Assembly: GCF_004197395.1 (NCBI RefSeq)
Contig: NZ_SELS01000018.1
Span: forward strand, 1-64,000
Direction of reading: 5' to 3'
Origin: Paraburkholderia sp. UYCP14C
GTDB taxonomy: Bacteria > Pseudomonadota > Gammaproteobacteria > Burkholderiales > Burkholderiaceae
DNA length: 64,000 nt
The stretch's first letter is position 1. Every line of letters begins with the position of its first letter. Of the stretch, positions 1 through 8,152 are shown piece by piece. The position numbers and the translations under genes were made by a program. The notes beneath the pieces are model-generated. The model did no database searches, was not told the origin of the DNA, and saw only the letters and a list, made by a program, of their open reading frames with translations.

Positions 1-54
1 ATTGACCATGATCGAAAGGTCGCCTAACCTATGCCGCACCCGCCGTCCCAACCT

Positions 55-1575
55 TCAACTGTCATTGGGACATTGCCCCTTTGCCGCCTGCCACTCGTAG
101 GAGAAGTGCATCTTGTCGAACACGAGGTTAACGGCTCTGGAGAAGCCGTCAGCGTAGTAGGCTGTCATCTCTTGAGTAATGTGCTGCAACTGTGCCTTGA
201 GGGCCGGCAGGCTGACCATGCCGGACCGGTGCGCGTAGACCGCCAGGCTGCGGCGTAACTGGTGGAATGCCAAGGGCCAACGCTGTCCGACGACGATGTC
301 GTCACGCGCCCAGCCACGAGCCATCTCCAACCGATCAAGTTCGTCGATGTCAGGTTGCTCTATTACCGGACATAAAACTTTTCGCAGACTTGTCAAGCCG
401 CGTTGGACGGCCGTGTCGGACATCGACCTGTAGGGATTGACGGTTGAGGGGAACAGCAAGGCTCGCTGCCCTGCCTTGGGCAGCAAGCCTTGCCCTTGTT
501 GAATCACACTGGCAATGCGTTGAGCCAGCCGCACGGCATGGGCACCTTGGTGGCTTGTTATCCAAGTCGTCGGGCGCTTGACCCCGTTATGCAACTTGTG
601 GGTGTAGCCTTGCAGTTCGAAGTGTGTGGAACCCATATGATCGAACTCGACCAGCACATCATCAAACGGCAGGATGGATACCTCGCCGACACGCATGCCG
701 CTGTAAGCAGCCACCACCAACATCAGGGCCAACTGGTGCTCAGTGATGCGTCTGGCGATGAACTTGTCGACCCCAACGCGCGGTGCTGGCTCGTAGCCCA
801 ACCCCTTCATGCGCTCGACAGCATCGGCAAGCGTCTCAGCTCGGAACGTGTTGCGCTCCCTTAGCGTCAAGTTTTCTGGGGCATTGCGTGATACTGCGCG
901 GTCCCTTGCATAAGCGCTAAGCAGTGAGTCAAGCTCGTGCTCGATGAGACTCATGCGGTCACCCAGCGCGGCCAGGATGGCACAGTACACGCGCGATGGG
1001 ATAAGCGGAGTTTGCCGCGTCTCAGGACGGCTCCTAGCCTCCTTGTTCAAGACACGTCGAAGCTTCTGAAGCTGAACATCCTCCGGCGCACGCAATTGCT
1101 GGCGGTGACGCCACAGGGTCTTCAACACAGCCGACGTCAGGTCCACATAGAGCGTATTCATTTCACGCGAGCCCTCGGTGAGCCATTCGGCGCTGGTCAG
1201 CAGGGTGTAGAGGTCCATCTCCCTATTGGCGGCTTTTTCGCACCACGCGGTCAGAGCTAGGTTTGTGCTTAGAAGCGTGGTCCAGGCCCTGGTCTTGCCG
1301 GCCTCCATGTGTAGCCAGACAAGGGCCTTGTGCTGCTCGCGAATGAGCGATTTCAGGCCCGAGGCAGATGCTCCCTCTGCGGCATAGAAGTGCAGCGTTT
1401 TGACCGAGGTGCCGTCAGTGCTCATGCTGCTCAAGTCCCACGAGAGGTCGCCGAACCGCGAGACCACATTGCCAGTCGTGTCGTAGCTCACCGGTACCTC
1501 AGCCGGGAAGAACAATGGGTGAGCCGTTTCCTCGACGGAGGACGATGAAGGCAGAGTAAGGCGCGAAGTATTCAT
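55..1575 (-). CDS. Tyrosine-type site-specific recombinase (third gene of the trio)
   Basis: Predicted 506-residue phage-integrase-family recombinase. These enzymes cut and rejoin DNA through a tyrosine intermediate. The C-terminal half carries the full catalytic set: Arg295 in SGMRVGE, His438 and Arg441 in FHQLRR, His465 in LQHIT and Tyr474, nine residues after His465 as usual for the family. The first 280 residues would be the DNA-core-binding and element-specific part and show no motif I can name. The gene is the last of three on the minus strand, 22 bp after the middle one, so they are probably one transcript. At over 500 residues it is longer than simple phage integrases and resembles recombinases found in multi-recombinase islands. 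Start ATG at 1575. Confidence 0.85.
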   Translation of the reverse strand: MNTSRLTLPSSSSVEETAHPLFFPAEVPVSYDTTGNVVSRFGDLSWDLSSMSTDGTSVKTLHFYAAEGASASGLKSLIREQHKALVWLHMEAGKTRAWTTLLSTNLALTAWCEKAANREMDLYTLLTSAEWLTEGSREMNTLYVDLTSAVLKTLWRHRQQLRAPEDVQLQKLRRVLNKEARSRPETRQTPLIPSRVYCAILAALGDRMSLIEHELDSLLSAYARDRAVSRNAPENLTLRERNTFRAETLADAVERMKGLGYEPAPRVGVDKFIARRITEHQLALMLVVAAYSGMRVGEVSILPFDDVLVEFDHMGSTHFELQGYTHKLHNGVKRPTTWITSHQGAHAVRLAQRIASVIQQGQGLLPKAGQRALLFPSTVNPYRSMSDTAVQRGLTSLRKVLCPVIEQPDIDELDRLEMARGWARDDIVVGQRWPLAFHQLRRSLAVYAHRSGMVSLPALKAQLQHITQEMTAYYADGFSRAVNLVFDKMHFSYEWQAAKGQCPNDS

Positions 1576-1597
1576 GTACGGTAGGCCCTTGGAGAGC

Positions 1598-3394
1598 CTA
1601 TTGAGCGGTCAACGCTGGCAGCATGCCCAGCAGATGCAGTTGCTGTAGCTTCCCGGCCCAGTAGCGGGTAAGTTGGCCTCCCTCTTCGACGTTCACTCGG
1701 ACACTTTCATAGGCTTGTGGCTGGCGCCGCTTAAGCTCCCCAAGCAGCGCGTCAATGCGGTCCACTACGGCAGTGTAAATTCGCTCAGCTCGAACCGAGT
1801 CCCCGTTCAGAGGGACGATGTACTTGAGCACCCGGCGACACGACATCAGCTTTCTCATGTCCTCTGCGTCCGCATGAAGGCGGTAGTTGTCACAGAAGAA
1901 ACACCCCTCCACCTTGCTGCAATCCGGCGCTACGACCGCCGACGAGGCGGTGGGCGAGGGCTTTCCATGGTTTGCGCAGAGGCCGATGGGAATGACTTCC
2001 TCATGCGCTCCATTTGGAGGACACTCGGAAGCCGCCAAAACGGTTTTTTGTAGAGAACCCAGAAACTCGCCCATTTCGGTATGTCGCGTGGCCTCCAAGG
2101 CCTTGCAGTACGCCGTGATAGCGGTCTTTATGCTGTGGCCCATGACCTTAGCGGCCACTGAAACGGGGGCTCTTCTGACCAAATCCTGCTGCTTATAGGC
2201 TCGTAGCTGACGCAATGTCACGCTGGGCAGACTCGCCCCCGCACGGACGACCTTCCGCCTGATATAGTGCAAGAAGCTCTGGTCGAGCGAACAGACGGCA
2301 GTTGGTTCGCCTCTCAAGTTGTCGTAGTTGCACTGAATGAACATTGGCGCAATGTCAAACCCGCCCAACGAGGCCACAAGTGCTTGGCGCACCCGCAGGT
2401 ATGTCTTCAAACGGGTCATCGTGGTAGCCGACAGGTGGACTTCCACATCTTTTCCGCGGGCGCGGAATTTCACTGCCTTCTGCGTCAGGTTGATGCGGTC
2501 GGGCTCAGCCAGTTGCTCTTCTAGGTCCTCTGGCTCCTCGTACGCTTTGAGAACCGACAGGTTCGCGCCGGAGTCGACAAATACCAAGCCCGCGAAGGTT
2601 ACGCAGGCCAACTCCATGAGCCGCAGCGGGCCGTAACTCGCCCTAAGCTCAACCGCCTTAGAGTCGTCCGAGGCGAACACCCGCAACAAGCGCTCAGATG
2701 GAACAGGATGTTCACCCAAGACCATCTCGGCGGCCGAATCGAAGACGGCCTGAAGCGTCGAGCTGAATTCTCCAACGGCTTGAGTGTCCGGGGCTTCGGT
2801 TCCTTTTCCTTGGCCACGCGGCAGCGGCTCGATGTGATCCGTGTAGATGCGACCATGGATCTCCGACAGGCACGCGATGGCGCCCTGGTCTCTCTTGCTC
2901 GCGGTCCCGGAGGCGAGCTGATGGCTTTGCAGTTGGTTGCGAAGGTACGTGTGGTAGCCCTTCAGAGCCTCCAAGGCGAGATCCGGGTCACTCAGCAGCG
3001 CCTCGAAGCGTCCGGCATGCTGGGGTTGGTCGGCCCACGATAGCAGGGAGCCTAGTTCATGAAGTGATCGTTCGACAGACCTGGGCCTGGCGTTGTTGAA
3101 ACGAAACCATTTGGACAGGCGTTCAAAGGCCCCAGGCATCGCCTTGACCCGAGCTTCGGACAGCGAGGCGACATCGAAGGACTTGATGACGCCCCGTCCC
3201 TCACCTTCGCGTCGGAGGTGGCAGAACCGGAATGCGTAGAACTGACTCCCATCCCCGAGCCGCAGCACGGTGCTCGCTGGGGCGTAGATGTCCGGAGGCG
3301 TGTCGAACGGAAAGTCGAGAACGGGCAGCGTCCTGACGTAGGTGGGCGTGCAGCGTTGCCAGTTAGCTGACGGCATTGCGTTGAGCGAACTCAC
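1598..3394 (-). CDS. Tyrosine-recombinase-like protein with degenerate active site (middle gene of the trio)
   Basis: Predicted 598-residue protein related to phage integrases. It keeps the late part of the active site: Arg398 in RQLRAY, His420 in VMGHS and Tyr429 in TAYCKA. The first catalytic arginine is replaced by Asn278 (SGAN where the sister protein has SGMR), and the usual His of HxxR is Arg395. A C-terminal extension after residue 485 has clustered cysteines (C492, C498, C501, C519) in a pattern that suggests metal or DNA binding. Its start overlaps the stop of the upstream recombinase by 4 bp, so translation is probably coupled. It may be a structural or target-choosing partner rather than an active strand-cutting enzyme. 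That role is inference. Confidence 0.8.
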   Translation of the reverse strand: MSSLNAMPSANWQRCTPTYVRTLPVLDFPFDTPPDIYAPASTVLRLGDGSQFYAFRFCHLRREGEGRGVIKSFDVASLSEARVKAMPGAFERLSKWFRFNNARPRSVERSLHELGSLLSWADQPQHAGRFEALLSDPDLALEALKGYHTYLRNQLQSHQLASGTASKRDQGAIACLSEIHGRIYTDHIEPLPRGQGKGTEAPDTQAVGEFSSTLQAVFDSAAEMVLGEHPVPSERLLRVFASDDSKAVELRASYGPLRLMELACVTFAGLVFVDSGANLSVLKAYEEPEDLEEQLAEPDRINLTQKAVKFRARGKDVEVHLSATTMTRLKTYLRVRQALVASLGGFDIAPMFIQCNYDNLRGEPTAVCSLDQSFLHYIRRKVVRAGASLPSVTLRQLRAYKQQDLVRRAPVSVAAKVMGHSIKTAITAYCKALEATRHTEMGEFLGSLQKTVLAASECPPNGAHEEVIPIGLCANHGKPSPTASSAVVAPDCSKVEGCFFCDNYRLHADAEDMRKLMSCRRVLKYIVPLNGDSVRAERIYTAVVDRIDALLGELKRRQPQAYESVRVNVEEGGQLTRYWAGKLQQLHLLGMLPALTAQ

Positions 3395-4827
3395 ACCGTG
3401 CCCCGGATGAGTTCGACTAAGTGGTCGCTCCAGCCTTGCTGCGCCCGTTGAAGGTGGTGCATGTGCTCGCGGTACTCCAGGTACTTATCGGTGGTCAGGG
3501 GGCTCCTGTGCCACATGAGCTTTCTCAGTTGGTCACGCGCCCAGAGGTAACGTTTGCCTAAGCCATCCGGTCCGGCTTCGAGCATTTGGTAGTCGACCCA
3601 GTTCATGCCGAAGGTGGCTCGCAGATCATGGAATCGGTACGTGAACTTGGGGTTGGTCTTGCGAACGACGGGAGTTACGCTTTGCTCGATGAATTTGCGC
3701 AGCGGCCTACCACTCAGCGTAGAACGCCGCAGCGGGGTGGTGGAATCGCGCACCGCATTGCGGTCCTCCTTGGACTCATAATAGGGCTGCCCCCGCTGGG
3801 TTAGGAACAGGTAGTTCATCGGGTCTTCGCCCTTGGCTGTCTTGGCTCGTCTATGCATGGCGCGCTCCGAGACTGCATAAGCGTGTAACCGTTCATAGAG
3901 CACGCGCGGCATCGAGAGGTAAACGTCGACAACATCGCCTTTGGTGTCGATACCCGTGCCAGGACCGCAGCGAATCTTGTGCGACCACTGCGGAATTTGG
4001 TCCGGTGGGCGCATTACGTCTCGGACCCTAAGTGTGAGCACTGTCATTTCACGCGCCCCCGTCAGCAGCGCGATGTAGTGCATCAGCTCGTACTCGATGT
4101 TGCCCAGCTCCTTTAAAGCGGCCACCAAGGCTTTCTGTTCCGACACCGGCAAAGGGCGCAGCTTACCCCCGTCGTTGATGCTTTCGTCCCATGCATCCTG
4201 ATACTTGATTGCCTTAATAGACACGTCGGTAGTCGTGACGGTCGCAACCTGCCTGAAGCCCTTGCTGTCCCGATATTCAATGCCCACATCCCGCTCGACC
4301 CACGGGTCGTTTGCAGGAGAGAATTGCATACGAGGGTTGCGCATGAGAAAGCGATAGAAATTGATGACGGACGACATGCGCCTTGAGGCTGTCGACCTCT
4401 TCAGCTCGCCCGCATTGAGTTGGGCATGAAGATGATTTCGGTACAGGTAGGTGGGGCGGGCGTATTTCTCGACCGCGGAGAAGTCGTCCCATTCAAGGGC
4501 CAACTCATCTAGGAACGCCTTGTACGCGGCCAAGTCCTGAGCCACTGGCCTGAGCGAGTTGATTCCCAGCGGCTTGGCTTGCGCCCTGTCCAGCAGCCAA
4601 AGGCAGGCGGCCGCCCACGGCGCGCCTGCACTGTCGACCACAAGAGGGAACGAACGGAATTCTGTCCAGCGCGTGGCGCTCGGTTTCGTGGGTTCGCGCC
4701 AATACTTAATGTGGTTGCCGCGGTGACGGTGGTCGACCGGCAAGCAGCCGGTGCCAGAGCTGCTCCGGACCTTGGTCAATCGGAGTAGGGGAAGAGTGTG
4801 GACGCCAGGCCTATCAGAGGTGGGCAT
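3391..4827 (-). CDS. Tyrosine-type site-specific recombinase (first gene of the trio)
   Basis: Predicted 478-residue integrase, the first gene of the leftward operon and the closest to the attachment region. All catalytic positions are present: Arg259 in LTGAREM, His400 and Arg403 in RFHDLRATF, His440 in LMWHRS and Tyr449, nine residues after His440. The N-terminal 230 residues contain a SAM-like core-binding region, with a helical stretch around residues 90-170. The start ATG lies only 23 bp from the CCA end of the tRNA-Leu gene, so its promoter must lie within or beyond that tRNA, or it may be read from the tRNA transcript. With the next two genes it forms a three-recombinase module. RIT elements and Tn554-type transposons also use sets of tyrosine recombinases, but these proteins are larger than those of classical RIT elements. 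Confidence 0.85.
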   Translation of the reverse strand: MPTSDRPGVHTLPLLRLTKVRSSSGTGCLPVDHRHRGNHIKYWREPTKPSATRWTEFRSFPLVVDSAGAPWAAACLWLLDRAQAKPLGINSLRPVAQDLAAYKAFLDELALEWDDFSAVEKYARPTYLYRNHLHAQLNAGELKRSTASRRMSSVINFYRFLMRNPRMQFSPANDPWVERDVGIEYRDSKGFRQVATVTTTDVSIKAIKYQDAWDESINDGGKLRPLPVSEQKALVAALKELGNIEYELMHYIALLTGAREMTVLTLRVRDVMRPPDQIPQWSHKIRCGPGTGIDTKGDVVDVYLSMPRVLYERLHAYAVSERAMHRRAKTAKGEDPMNYLFLTQRGQPYYESKEDRNAVRDSTTPLRRSTLSGRPLRKFIEQSVTPVVRKTNPKFTYRFHDLRATFGMNWVDYQMLEAGPDGLGKRYLWARDQLRKLMWHRSPLTTDKYLEYREHMHHLQRAQQGWSDHLVELIRGTV

Positions 4828-4849
4828 TGCGCGACGCGCGTGTCCGTTA

Positions 4850-4936
4850 TGGTGCCGGCGGCGGGACTTGAACCCGCATCTCCGTTAGAAGGAGGGATTT
4901 TAAGTCCCTTGCGTATACCGATTTCGCCACGCCGGC
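4850..4936 (-). tRNA. tRNA-Leu (anticodon UAA), intact, island-borne
   Basis: Read on the minus strand, all arms form. The acceptor is GCCGGCG pairing with CGCCGGC. The D stem is GCG/CGC. The anticodon arm is AGGGA-CTTAAAA-TCCCT with anticodon TAA. A long class II variable arm and the T arm GCGGG-TTCAAGT-CCCGC follow, and CCA is encoded (4852 to 4850). It differs in most stems from the tRNA-Leu fragment 80 bp away, so it is not a simple duplicate of the host gene. Its 3' end points at the recombinase operon. The upstream sequence contains TAAAAT at the right distance to act as a -10 element. Confidence 0.93.
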
Positions 4937-5013
4937 AGCGGACACTACATTGACAAATGTGTCCATTTTACACAGAGTGCCAGATCAAAGGAAGTACCCC
5001 AAAAGTGCCGAAT
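4937..5013. repeat. Cluster of short direct and inverted repeats at the island edge
   Basis: This 77-bp spacer separates the intact tRNA-Leu from the tRNA remnant. AGCGGAC occurs at 4937-4943 and again at 5014-5020, the first bases of the remnant. GTGTCCG at 4840-4846 and CGGACAC at 4939-4945 form an inverted repeat around the tRNA gene, and GTGTCC recurs at 4959-4964. Two small dyads follow: ACATT/AATGT (4947-4951 and 4956-4960) and TGTGT/ACACA (4958-4962 and 4970-4974). Arrays like this are typical of recombinase arm-binding and core sites. That assignment is inference. Confidence 0.45.
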
Positions 5014-5072
5014 AGCGGACTTAAAATCCGCCGCCTTACGGCTTGTCGGTTCGAGTCCGATCCCCGGCACCA
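5014..5072 (+). pseudogene. 3' fragment of the host tRNA-Leu(UAA) gene (attachment-site remnant)
   Basis: The sequence starts in the anticodon arm GCGGA-CTTAAAA-TCCGC (5015-5031). It continues through a variable arm (GCCTTACGGC) and a T arm (GTCGG-TTCGAGT-CCGAT) and ends in CCCCGGCA plus an encoded CCA at 5070-5072. No matching 5' acceptor strand (GCCGGGG) or D arm is found upstream. The bases before 5014 do not fold into one, so this copy cannot make a tRNA by itself. It looks like the host half left behind at the right junction after integration in the anticodon region. Confidence 0.8.
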
Positions 5073-5147
5073 GGCGTTTCCCCACCACGCTTATTGTTCT
5101 AGCGCCCGTTGCGGCGAAATTCTCGGGGACGCCAAAATGCGAAGACC

Positions 5148-5651
5148 ATGTCCCCCCTCAAATACCTGACCGGCTATCCCGCACCTCTGCAAGACAAGGT
5201 GAGAACGCTGATCGCCGCCGATCAGCTCGGCTCCTATCTCGCGCAGAAGTACCCGAACACGCACGAGGTGCAAACCGACCGCGCGCTGTATGACTACTGC
5301 GCGGAGCTCAAACGCGAACACCTGCGCAACGCCGAGCAGATCGACAAGGTCACCTACGACAGCAAGCTCGACGTGATGCGTCACGCGCTCGGCCTGCACA
5401 CGAGCATTTCGCGCGTGCAGGGCAGCAAGCTGAAGGCGAAGAAGGAAATCCGCATCGCGTCGTTATTCAAGGGCGCGGCGCCGGAGTTTCTGAAGATGAT
5501 CGTCGTGCACGAACTCGCTCATCTGAAAGAGAGCGATCACAACAAGGCGTTCTATCGTCTGTGCGAGTTCATGCAGCCGGGGTACCACCAGATCGAATTC
5601 GATCTGCGTCTATATCTGACGCATCGCGATCTGGCGAAGAAGACCGTGTGA
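5148..5651 (+). CDS. YgjP-like metal-dependent hydrolase (M48/DUF45-type)
   Basis: Predicted 167-residue cytosolic zinc-hydrolase-like protein. The C-terminal half has the metal motif HELAHLKESDHNKAF, with two histidines and a glutamate plus a third histidine six residues further on, then the conserved P-G-Y pattern seen in YgjP/DUF45 proteins. E. coli YgjP has been linked to nucleotide pyrophosphohydrolysis; the substrate here is unknown. I chose the ATG at 5148. A TTG 39 bp upstream would add 13 residues but has poor start context. It is the first chromosomal gene after the island, 75 bp past the tRNA remnant. Confidence 0.75.
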   Translation: MSPLKYLTGYPAPLQDKVRTLIAADQLGSYLAQKYPNTHEVQTDRALYDYCAELKREHLRNAEQIDKVTYDSKLDVMRHALGLHTSISRVQGSKLKAKKEIRIASLFKGAAPEFLKMIVVHELAHLKESDHNKAFYRLCEFMQPGYHQIEFDLRLYLTHRDLAKKTV

Positions 5652-5689
5652 GATACGCCGCGCGACAGGCGCGGCAAACGAAACTGACC

Positions 5690-8038
5690 TTAAGCCGCCA
5701 GTTCCGCGGCATCCTCCACCACCGACGCCGTCAACAGCACCGGAATCGACTTCGACGTCGGCGTCCCCGCGCCATCCGCGACCGACGAAAGAGGCACCAG
5801 CGGATTCGTCTCCGGGTAATAAGCACCGAGGCAGCCGCGCGGAATGTCGTACTCGACGAGCAGAAAGCCGTCCACGCGACGTTCGACGCCATCGGCCCAC
5901 ACGCTCGTAATATCCACACGCTGACCGGCCGCCAATCCGAGCATCGCGAGATCGTCCCTGTTTGCGAACAGCACGCGCCGCTGTCCGTACACGCCGCGAT
6001 AGCGATCGTCGAGACCGTAAATCGTCGTGTTGTACTGATCATGTGAGCGGGTGGTCATCAGCGTCATCAGGCGTTCGCCGTGAAGCTTCCTCGCCTGATG
6101 AATCGGCGTGTCGAGCGCGATCGCGTGCGCAATGAACTGCGCCTTGCCGCTCGGCGTTTTCCAGATGCGATCGCGCGACGCGACGCCGAGATGGAAGCCG
6201 CCAGGTTTCTTCAGGCGCTCGTTGTAGTCGTCGAAGCCGTCGATCACCTTCGCGATGCCGTCGCGAATCAACGCGTAGTCGGCCGCATGCGCGAGCCAGT
6301 CCACCTTGCCGCTGCCCAAAGTCGCATGCGCGATGCGCGCGACGATCGCCACTTCGGACAGCAGATTGTCCGACGCCGGCTTGTTCATCCCGTACGACAT
6401 GTGCACCATGCTCATCGAATCCTCGACGCTGACGCCTTGCGCGACGCCGTTCTGCATATCGATCTCGGTGCGCCCGAGCGTCGGCAGGATCAGCGCGTCG
6501 CGGCCATGCACGAGGTGGCTGCGATTGAGCTTGGTCGTCACGTGCACGGTCAGATCGCACGCGCGCATCGCGTCCCACGTGCGCGGCGTGTCCGGCGTCG
6601 CGATCGAGAAATTGCCGCCCAGGCCGATGAACACTTTGACCTTGCCATCGAGCATCGCCTGAATCGTGTTGACGACATCGAGCCCGTGCTCGCGCGGCGG
6701 CTCGAAATCGTAGGCCGCGCCGAGGCGGTCGAGAAACGCGTCGGTCGGCTTCTCCTCGATACCGACCGTGCGGTCGCCCTGCACGTTCGAGTGGCCGCGC
6801 ACCGGGCACAGCCCCGCGCCGCGCCGGCCGATATTGCCGCGCATCATCATCAGGTTCGACAGCAGCTGCACCGTCGCGACCGAATTCTTGTGCTGCGTGA
6901 GACCCATGCCCCACGTCGAAATCACTGCGCGACCCTTCACGTAGATATCGGCGAGCTTCAGCACCTCGTCGAACGGCACGCCTGCTTCGGCGACGATCGT
7001 GTCCCAGTGCTCGGCGCGCAGATCGTCGGCGAACGCAGCGAAGCCGACCGTGTGCGCGGCGATGAAGTCGACGTCGAGCACCCGCGCGAGGCCCGACGCG
7101 AGTGCTTCGTCATCGAGTTCGAGCACGCGTTTGGCGACGCCCTTGATCAGCGCAAAGTCGCCGCCGACCTTCGGACGGATGAACACCGAGCTGATTTTCG
7201 TGCTGCCCATCGTCAGCATTTCGACCGGATGCTGCGGACTCGCGAAGCGTTCGAGGCCGCGTTCCTTCAGCGGATTGATCGACACGATCGTGGCGCCGCG
7301 CTTCGCGCATTCGCGCAGCTCGCCGAGCATGCGCGGATGGTTGGTGGCCGGGTTCTGGCCGAAGATCAGCAGCGTGTCCGCGTGTTCGAAGTCGTCGAGC
7401 GTGACCGTGCCCTTGCCGATGCCGACCGTGTGCGGCAGGCCACGGCTGGTCGCCTCGTGGCACATGTTCGAGCAGTCGGGAAAGTTGTTGGTGCCGTACA
7501 TGCGCACGAACAGCTGGTACAGGAACGCGGCTTCGTTGCTCGCGCGGCCCGATGTATAGAACGCGGCGCGGTCCGGATCGTCGAGGCGCTTCAGATGGCT
7601 CGCGATCAGTGCGAACGCGTCGTCCCAGCCGATCGGCACATAGCGGTCGCGCGCGGCGTCGTAGACGAGCGGATCGGTCAGGCGGCCGTGCTGCTCGAGT
7701 TCGAAGTCCGATTGCGTCATGAGCTCGGCGACGCTGTGCCGCTCGAACAACGCGGGCGTTGCGCGCTTGGCCGTCGCTTCGGCGGCCACCGCCTTCACGC
7801 CGTTTTCGCAGAACTCGAAGGTCGAGGCGTGCTCGCGATCCGGCCACGCGCAGCCGGGGCAGTCGAAGCCGTCGGGCTGGTTCTGCTTGAGCAGCGTGCG
7901 GTAGTTGCCGCCCGCGACCTTTTCCTTGAGCAGATTGATGGCGACGTACTTCAGCGCGCCCCAGCCGGCGGCGGGGTGCTTGTACGGCTCGATGCGGGCT
8001 CCAGGAATGGATTCGGTGCGGGCTTCGTTCTTCTTCAT
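5690..8038 (-). CDS. FdhF/YdeP-family molybdopterin oxidoreductase
   Basis: Predicted 782-residue oxidoreductase of the bis-MGD molybdenum family, resembling E. coli YdeP and formate dehydrogenase alpha chains. Near the N terminus CPGCAWPD and a following EFCENG give three cysteines placed as for an iron-sulfur cluster. A canonical fourth cysteine is not obvious, as in YdeP-type proteins. SNMCHEA in the first third offers a cysteine as possible molybdenum ligand. The C-terminal third has the pterin-binding domain (RSHDQYNTTIYG). No twin-arginine signal is seen, so it is probably cytoplasmic. YdeP is tied to acid resistance in E. coli; the substrate here is unknown. The ATG at 8038 starts where family similarity begins. 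The frame stays open further upstream but reads into the divergent regulator gene. That regulator starts 114 bp away. Confidence 0.88.
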   Translation of the reverse strand: MKKNEARTESIPGARIEPYKHPAAGWGALKYVAINLLKEKVAGGNYRTLLKQNQPDGFDCPGCAWPDREHASTFEFCENGVKAVAAEATAKRATPALFERHSVAELMTQSDFELEQHGRLTDPLVYDAARDRYVPIGWDDAFALIASHLKRLDDPDRAAFYTSGRASNEAAFLYQLFVRMYGTNNFPDCSNMCHEATSRGLPHTVGIGKGTVTLDDFEHADTLLIFGQNPATNHPRMLGELRECAKRGATIVSINPLKERGLERFASPQHPVEMLTMGSTKISSVFIRPKVGGDFALIKGVAKRVLELDDEALASGLARVLDVDFIAAHTVGFAAFADDLRAEHWDTIVAEAGVPFDEVLKLADIYVKGRAVISTWGMGLTQHKNSVATVQLLSNLMMMRGNIGRRGAGLCPVRGHSNVQGDRTVGIEEKPTDAFLDRLGAAYDFEPPREHGLDVVNTIQAMLDGKVKVFIGLGGNFSIATPDTPRTWDAMRACDLTVHVTTKLNRSHLVHGRDALILPTLGRTEIDMQNGVAQGVSVEDSMSMVHMSYGMNKPASDNLLSEVAIVARIAHATLGSGKVDWLAHAADYALIRDGIAKVIDGFDDYNERLKKPGGFHLGVASRDRIWKTPSGKAQFIAHAIALDTPIHQARKLHGERLMTLMTTRSHDQYNTTIYGLDDRYRGVYGQRRVLFANRDDLAMLGLAAGQRVDITSVWADGVERRVDGFLLVEYDIPRGCLGAYYPETNPLVPLSSVADGAGTPTSKSIPVLLTASVVEDAAELAA

Positions 8039-8152
8039 GACGCGGCGATGGACGGATTCGACAGGTTTGCAGACCAATGCCTCGCAGCGTACTGTGTTCC
8101 ACATTGCACGTCGGATACAGAAAATCGGAAAGAATAGGAGTACAGTTGCGCG

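Larger units (their letters stand above)
1..5013. mobile_element. Right end of an integrated genomic island (left end outside the window)
   Basis: The segment holds three tandem tyrosine recombinases transcribed leftward and an intact tRNA-Leu. It stops where a 3' fragment of a second tRNA-Leu(UAA) begins at about 5014. Tyrosine-recombinase islands commonly sit in tRNA genes with the integrase beside the attachment site, which is the layout here. Everything to the right is typical Burkholderiales chromosome. The boundary at 5013/5014 is inferred from where the sequence starts to look like the anticodon arm of a tRNA. The island cargo must lie to the left of base 1, so its nature is unknown. 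Confidence 0.75.

Noticed and set aside
1-5013. A classical RIT element or a prophage
   Set aside because: The proteins are larger than classical RIT recombinases, no terminal inverted repeats typical of RIT are visible, and no phage structural gene is in the window. Described only as a recombinase-trio island end.
6080-8137. A 685-codon plus-strand frame opposite the molybdoenzyme gene
   Set aside because: Arg/His/Ala-rich shadow translation; the minus-strand frame has full motif support.
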